From: Butyriboletus loyo
Lineage: Eukaryota > Basidiomycota > Agaricomycetes > Boletales > Boletaceae
NCBI GenBank assembly: GCA_038093515.1
Contig: JBBPSI010000016.1
Location: 62,001 to 126,000 of the forward strand
Direction: 5' to 3'
DNA: 64,000 nucleotides
Made by a program: the position numbers and the translations under genes. Shown piece after piece: positions 59,186 to 64,000 of the stretch. The notes beneath the pieces were generated by a model. The model made no database searches. It saw nothing but the letters and a program-made list of their open reading frames with translations, and was not told the DNA's origin. Numbering within the stretch: the first letter of the stretch is position 1; the number at the start of each line of letters is the position of its first letter.

Positions 59186-60188
59186 CGGCGACGCCATCCA
59201 TCGCATCCTCCAGCACTGTTCGATCTTTGGTTAATATACCCAACCCTATCGCTGTCTCGTTAACATTTGTATTCTTCCCCGCACACTTGCTCAGATCAGA
59301 TACCAGTCCCCTCGCTATCGCTCGTAACGGTGTAACATCGTGGTATGTTTCTAGACAAAGCGTTTCCTGTCCTAGATGTTTGGTCCAAAGTACTAGAACA
59401 CACAACCCTCTAATTTAGGAAACCTATAAGCCAATATTTTTGAATCAATGATCATATCCTTTAGAGAATTACAGTTTCCGAGTCTGCGAGTCTGCGGGGT
59501 TTGGGAGGAACTAGACTTTCAGACTTTCGCAAGCCCTAACAAGCATCTATAACCAGAAAAGCGTAATGCAAACAACCTTTACTTTCCGTTGAGCTGGAAG
59601 TCGTGCGTGTCCCAGGACGGGAAAGCGGATACACGTCGCGTTTCAAGTGCGCGTTTCACAGCACATTCGCCGGTTGTAAATCCATAGGCTCACACGTTGG
59701 CACGCGTCAGCTCGGAAGTCGCCTGATCGTATTGCACCCTGTGGCACTCCAATTCCTGGACAATCTGTCGTCTTTTGCCCGTATAGAGTCGTAGAACACT
59801 TGGTTGACGGGGGATGCTGACGGCACGCGGCTGTATCGTCACCGGTCACCCCTGAGCACTTGAGGCGTGGGCAACGTTCAGGGTTCCTTTGACGACGAGC
59901 AAAGCTGCTTGCTTGCTGCGTGACGTGATGGGTAACCTAGTGTCGAGTGATGCACAAGATAAAGTCGACTCCCTTATGACCTCTGGATAGGCTCAAGGGT
60001 ATGTGTTATGAATGAGTATGCGTCGTCGGGCAAGTCGACCACTTATGACACGTCGTGGTGATGTAAATTGTTCCTGATTATTGGTGACAGTTCCCCAAGT
60101 TTCTAGCCTCAGGAGCGAGGTAGTTCATAGAAGGAACAAGCCTTCCCGTTCATAGCTTGTGATCTAATATTGGTTGTGGTGCATACTG
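59186..60188. other. Intergenic region with copy A of a diverged repeat
   Basis: About 1 kb between the DIC1 and LYC1-like stops. 60049-60140 matches 62297-62398 (see repeat entries). No gene recognised. Confidence 0.4.
60049..60140 (+). repeat. Diverged dispersed repeat, copy A
   Basis: Shares AATTG(T/C)TTCTGATT-like and GAGCGAGGTAGTTCATAGAA-like segments, in the same order and orientation, with 62297-62398. The 3' core GAGCGAGGTAGTYCATARAA is followed in both by GGRACAA. Confidence 0.5.
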
Positions 60189-61577
60189 TTAATACCAGGG
60201 TGTCAACCATATTTCTCCATCAACACCAGCAAAATCTAAGCATTGTGTCACCCCAAATTCGCATAAACAATGGTGAACATACTTCTCATTGAACATCCAT
60301 TCTATGTCTGCGGTTTCTGCCTCTCCATACCATTTCAAGGCAGGCAGGCGTTTTTGCCTTGCAAAAGTCATCCCCCCTGTCTTTGCCACAGCTCCCAGGA
60401 GATATGAGGGTATATTCCATGCTTCCATTTTCCTAATCCCGTTCTTGCTTGCGACTTCCTGTATTCTTTTAACGAGTTCTGGAAGATCTGCCTCGGTTGC
60501 ACTTAGTCTAGTGATGACGAGCACTGGAGGAAGTGGCTTCGTGTCAACTGTCCATGTGGCATAGGTTGGGTGGTCAGGGTAGGCCTCCTTCTTCTCTGTG
60601 CCCCAAACATCCATGGACACGATATTGTCAACGGCAAACATGGAGCGGAAGACGTGGAAAGATCCGACACCCTCATCAGGAAGGTATGTCACAAACGCTG
60701 TCGGTCTCTCGGTGTGATAGTCCGGGTTTGACTCGGGCAAATTCTCCATTGTGCGTCGTATAAGCTGGACGTCTTTCGCCCAGAAGGTATTTAGGTCGTC
60801 ATACTTGAGCCACGTCCAATTGCTGTCTGCGCTGTCCTGGTTGACTTCTCCCTGCTCAGGGATCTCCCAGGTGGTCGAAATGGGCTGTCTTGTCTCCCAT
60901 CCACCCGATTTCTCGATCCCGGGACCAGTCTCCTTGTAGAAATTGTCCCCTATGGCGCTGTACAGGATGGAAAGCAATCCGTTTCCAGCTTCTTCCACCT
61001 CGGAGGGCGGAGCACCCCATTCTACCGGGAAAGATAAGTTGGATTCGGATGTTCGTCTCGAGGTAACCCAGTGCAACAGGCGCAACATATGGGACGCATA
61101 CCCCCTCCCTCGTTTGTGAGGTGGGGTGAATACACACGCTACCCCATAGCAGGTAACTTCCTGCACTTCTCTTGATCCATTGTATCGAACAAGTCCCTTT
61201 CGTTTGTATCTGGTTGCACGTGTAAGGTCAGTATAGTTGACCTGCCATCGATTTAACGGCCAGTGGTACAGACGTTTCACAAGCACTCGCGAAATCAAGA
61301 GTATCTGGATTGTCTCTTGGCGCTAGGACCCTGTCACATTGTATTAATCATGATCAGGACAAATCGTTGTGTCGATCAGATCGCCGCATGCTTACCAGGT
61401 GATCATCTTAGAGTTGGCGGCATGTTCCATAGCATCCATTTGGTTGTCGCGCTCTAGGTACTGTTCTTCGCTGAGTACACCTCCCCACTCGGGCCAGGTC
61501 CTCTTGCGGGACGCTAACACTTGTGCCGGAGTCGCGCGGAAAAGAGTCAATGAAGCAAGCTCGTGCGGCTGGGCCAT
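60189..61577 (-). CDS. LYC1-like N-acetyltransferase (GNAT)
   Basis: The ATG at 61577 gives MAQPHELASLTLFRATPAQV, then WPEWGGVLSEEQYLERDNQM. The GNAT acetyl-CoA loop is visible as GVACVFTPPHKRGRGYASHM with LRLL (R/QxxGxG/A type). The C-terminal half (MFAVDNIVSMDVWGTEKKEA, IRKMEAWNIPSYLLGAVAKT, YVHHCLCEFGVTQCLDFAGV) matches the fungal LYC1 family. In Yarrowia, LYC1 acetylates lysine at the epsilon amino group in lysine breakdown. About three introns occur near the 5' end, and most of the protein lies in one exon (60189-61210 region). The lysine substrate is from homology. Confidence 0.85.
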
Positions 61578-62584
61578 CGATGAATTAGCGAACACCGGTG
61601 AACCGTTTGATCACGGCTCGCTTCAGTCAGCTGGGTGACGATAACGGACCTTTCCATTCGATACGGCGGCCAGATAAACACTCCCCATGTTTCCGAACGC
61701 GGCTTCAAAGCTTCATGCATGTCATGAACGACACAAGTACACGTCTACCAGTTCGACTGATTGAGTATGTTGCGTTGGCCTGAGTATGTATCTTTCGCGT
61801 ACTGTCTGTCGCACAACACGGAAACGTCGTCGATAGCCAACATTTGCGAGTCCTTGCCAAGCAAAAATCAATGGATACGTCAAGGATGCAGCCTTACTGA
61901 CTCCCTGGAGACGTTCTTTGCACAACCATATCCGTATTGGGATCCCTCGGAGTCGTTCACACTAGTCAGCATAATATCCTTCGTACCAGCTGGCGAATGA
62001 AGCTCAAACCAGACTCCGTGCGTCGTCACTACTAGTGAGGTGGTAAGCACTGGGGTACGAATCTGATGTCCATGGTCTAACATGACCGAGTTGCCGTTTC
62101 CAGACTAGAGACAAGGCGTTGCGGGGACAACGAATAATGACCATGGTCTTCCTCCCCTTTGCCGTTATAATCAAATTATGAAACTAATAGCGTCAATCTC
62201 ATCCTTATTGTATTCAGGTCGCACTGTGGGTCCCTGTAGGTCCATGGGTTGTGATGTTCCCTCTCCATCCAGCACCTTGTTTTTGTCTGCTATGCGCGTC
62301 GCGACGATGTGAATTGCTTCTGATTCCTGGTAGGACGTTTTTCCGAGTCTCTATCTCAAGGCACTCCGAAGAGCGAGGTAGTCCATAAAAGGGACAAATA
62401 TTACCCTCGAGGAACTTATCACCCCCGCATCTCATGCCTCAGGCCTCCCAGAAAGTCATTTTACTCGGTGCCTAGTCATTCAATGAATCTTGACGGTCCC
62501 GTGAGTCATCCTCCATATTATTGACATGGTCTTTGCGTTCTCAGAACTGTCCTCGTTTGTGTTCTCTAGAGAGAATCCAAATCC
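61578..62584. other. Intergenic region with copy B of a diverged repeat
   Basis: About 1 kb between two divergent starts. It holds repeat copy B (62297-62398) and no recognised gene. Confidence 0.4.
62297..62398 (+). repeat. Diverged dispersed repeat, copy B
   Basis: Partner of 60049-60140. About 90-100 bp with small indels, the best conserved part being GAGCGAGGTAGTCCATAAAA at its 3' end. Confidence 0.5.
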
Positions 62585-63739
62585 ATGTCAATGGATATCG
62601 ATGACGACGCGGTATCTTCTCAACATCCACATCATTATGACTCCGCCAAAATGAATACTTCCGGTCCTTCTGGCGGACGGATCCCACTCGGCCCTCATCC
62701 CCAGAAACTTCAGATCGTTGGTTCTGTCCAAGCGTCGTCCCATAGCGCTTCTAGCCATCCATCCCCCGGCTGTGAACGTCTGTCTGGCTCGGATGGATCT
62801 CCCCAGCTCATGATACCGCTATCGCCGTCCGCTCCTGTGAATCATCTTGGGGAGACTGGAGACATTACTCCAAGTCACGGGCTGGCAAGGCAGCGCAGAG
62901 GTATCTTTCTCGACTTCGAGTCATCTGAACGGGAGCTCACACCACGTAAACGCAAAAACACCCACGATTCACCGCACACGCACATCGTGGACCACAATCA
63001 CTCTGTGGATAATGATGCGTTCACAGATAGTGCGAATTCCCAACCAGCTAGGAGGATACGTCCGCGCCTGTGGACACAACAGGACAGGGAATTCTCTCCT
63101 CTCCTCTATATCTCTCCCGGTCAAGAACGAGACCCCCTTGTGGAGGAGGAGACGATCTCAGCGTTTCATTACTCCCCAAACGTGGCTGATCCATCCTCCT
63201 CCATCCAACGGTACTTCCACCTCGGGAACTCTCGCGAACAAGACCCATGTACACTGCAGAGCGGCTCCTCGCCCCAAATAAACGATCTGGAGGACCATGG
63301 CAAGGAACGTAAACGTTCTGATTCCGCCAACTCCTTTGCAGAAGTCGCTCTCGCATCCGCAGGGATACGAAAACACGGTCGGCTATCGACACTCCAAGAC
63401 TTTTGGCTTCCTCGTCCCTTTGAGGAAATAGAACGACAGCCGTCCGTGGGCATCATCAAGGTCCACGAGAGGGGTCTTGAAGCCGGACCTTTATTCCTCT
63501 CGACCAACGGCGGTCGGACGGGTGGTCTGTCGGCGTCTCGCGAGCCAGCGCCGGGCTCACCGACGGACACCCTCGGGCATCCCATCCACAAGTACGGCAT
63601 CCATGCGTGCTCGTCTCCGTCTGCTCGGCTTCCACTCGAACCGAGCTCGACCAACTTTTTCGACAAGCCGATATGCGACTCGCCGGATCCGATTGACCCC
63701 ATTGACGAGGATGGGTTCACACACGTTGAGGTGCCCTAG
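62585..63739 (+). CDS. Uncharacterised disordered protein (384 aa)
   Basis: A single open frame starts MSMDIDDDAVSSQHPHHYDS and ends DPIDEDGFTHVEVP. It is rich in Ser, Pro, His and Asp, with short basic patches (TPRKRKN and GKERKRS) that could be nuclear signals. Short motif-like segments are RRGIFLDFESSERELTPRKR and SFAEVALASAGIRKHGRLST, then LQDFWLPRPFE; the latter is the most ordered-looking part. No domain recognised. Codon use and frame length support coding. A transcription-related role is conceivable but not shown. Confidence 0.65.
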   Translation: MSMDIDDDAVSSQHPHHYDSAKMNTSGPSGGRIPLGPHPQKLQIVGSVQASSHSASSHPSPGCERLSGSDGSPQLMIPLSPSAPVNHLGETGDITPSHGLARQRRGIFLDFESSERELTPRKRKNTHDSPHTHIVDHNHSVDNDAFTDSANSQPARRIRPRLWTQQDREFSPLLYISPGQERDPLVEEETISAFHYSPNVADPSSSIQRYFHLGNSREQDPCTLQSGSSPQINDLEDHGKERKRSDSANSFAEVALASAGIRKHGRLSTLQDFWLPRPFEEIERQPSVGIIKVHERGLEAGPLFLSTNGGRTGGLSASREPAPGSPTDTLGHPIHKYGIHACSSPSARLPLEPSSTNFFDKPICDSPDPIDPIDEDGFTHVEVP

Positions 63740-64000
63740 TCATGGTTCAGGTGACGCGTTCTCGTTTTAGCTCGACGTCCGAGGGCCAGTACTGGGCTGT
63801 TCGTCGCACGGCTGGTGACAGCGATGTTTGGTGAGAACACTCGTGCCCATGTGGGTTTCCAGTATATCCAAATAATATAGGACGCTAATCGCGATGGGGG
63901 AGCGACTGTCTCATGAAAGGATATTTTCTGTATCATAAATAGGACGATTACTCGCACTGGTAATTTACTCCACTCCCTGTATCATCTTGTCCGAACGCAT

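Overview
The window is nuclear DNA of a filamentous basidiomycete, most likely a mushroom-forming Agaricomycete. Evidence: almost every gene is cut by many 45-65 nt GT-AG introns, some exons are tiny, intergenic gaps are short, and the proteins are typical fungal housekeeping types. The strongest taxonomic signal is a dynein heavy chain gene holding only the motor half. A dynein heavy chain divided into tail and motor genes has been described for Agaricomycetes. I see no operons, CRISPR arrays, rRNA or convincing tRNA genes.

Layout. 0-5.5 kb: truncated 5' end of an RNase H1 gene, an SYLF-SH3 actin-patch protein (Lsb3/Ysc84 type), LAS1 (pre-rRNA processing) and a multi-span membrane protein. 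5.5-8.2 kb: gene-poor, with a 0.63-kb terminal-inverted-repeat element. 8.2-13.5 kb: Mep1/3-type ammonium transporter, prenylcysteine oxidase, ATP11 (F1-ATPase assembly). 13.5-21.4 kb: gene-poor tract with a decayed NAD(P)-binding gene, an intron-free octanoyltransferase (LIP2) and a small three-exon gene for a mitochondrion-directed helical protein that single-ORF scanning misses. 21.4-29.0 kb: RVS167 (BAR-SH3), SDO1/SBDS, a HAD phosphatase, a secreted protein and homoserine kinase. 29.1-40.5 kb: dynein motor subunit. 40.7-47.8 kb: a dense block of SmE, PEX10, MGR2, an unknown, mL43 and a large unknown protein. 48.0-48.2 kb: a 199-bp MITE-like palindrome. 49-53.3 kb: an intronless 610-aa unknown and an MFS transporter. 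55.3-64 kb: SUB2 helicase, mitochondrial dicarboxylate carrier, LYC1-like acetyltransferase and a disordered unknown.

The genes are mostly unrelated housekeeping functions. Loose themes are endocytosis/cytoskeleton (Lsb3, Rvs167, dynein), ribosome and RNA work (LAS1, SDO1, SmE, SUB2, mL43), and mitochondria (ATP11, LIP2, MGR2, mL43, DIC1, small helical protein). Several pairs are divergent over 120-450 bp and probably share promoters.

I found no undescribed multi-gene system. The items most worth a second look are the separately encoded dynein motor half, the micro-exons (4, 8, 11 and 15 nt), the hidden small gene, the 416-nt intron in SUB2, the two TIR elements and a diverged repeat on both sides of LYC1. 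Exon boundaries come from reading splice signals and protein homology by eye.
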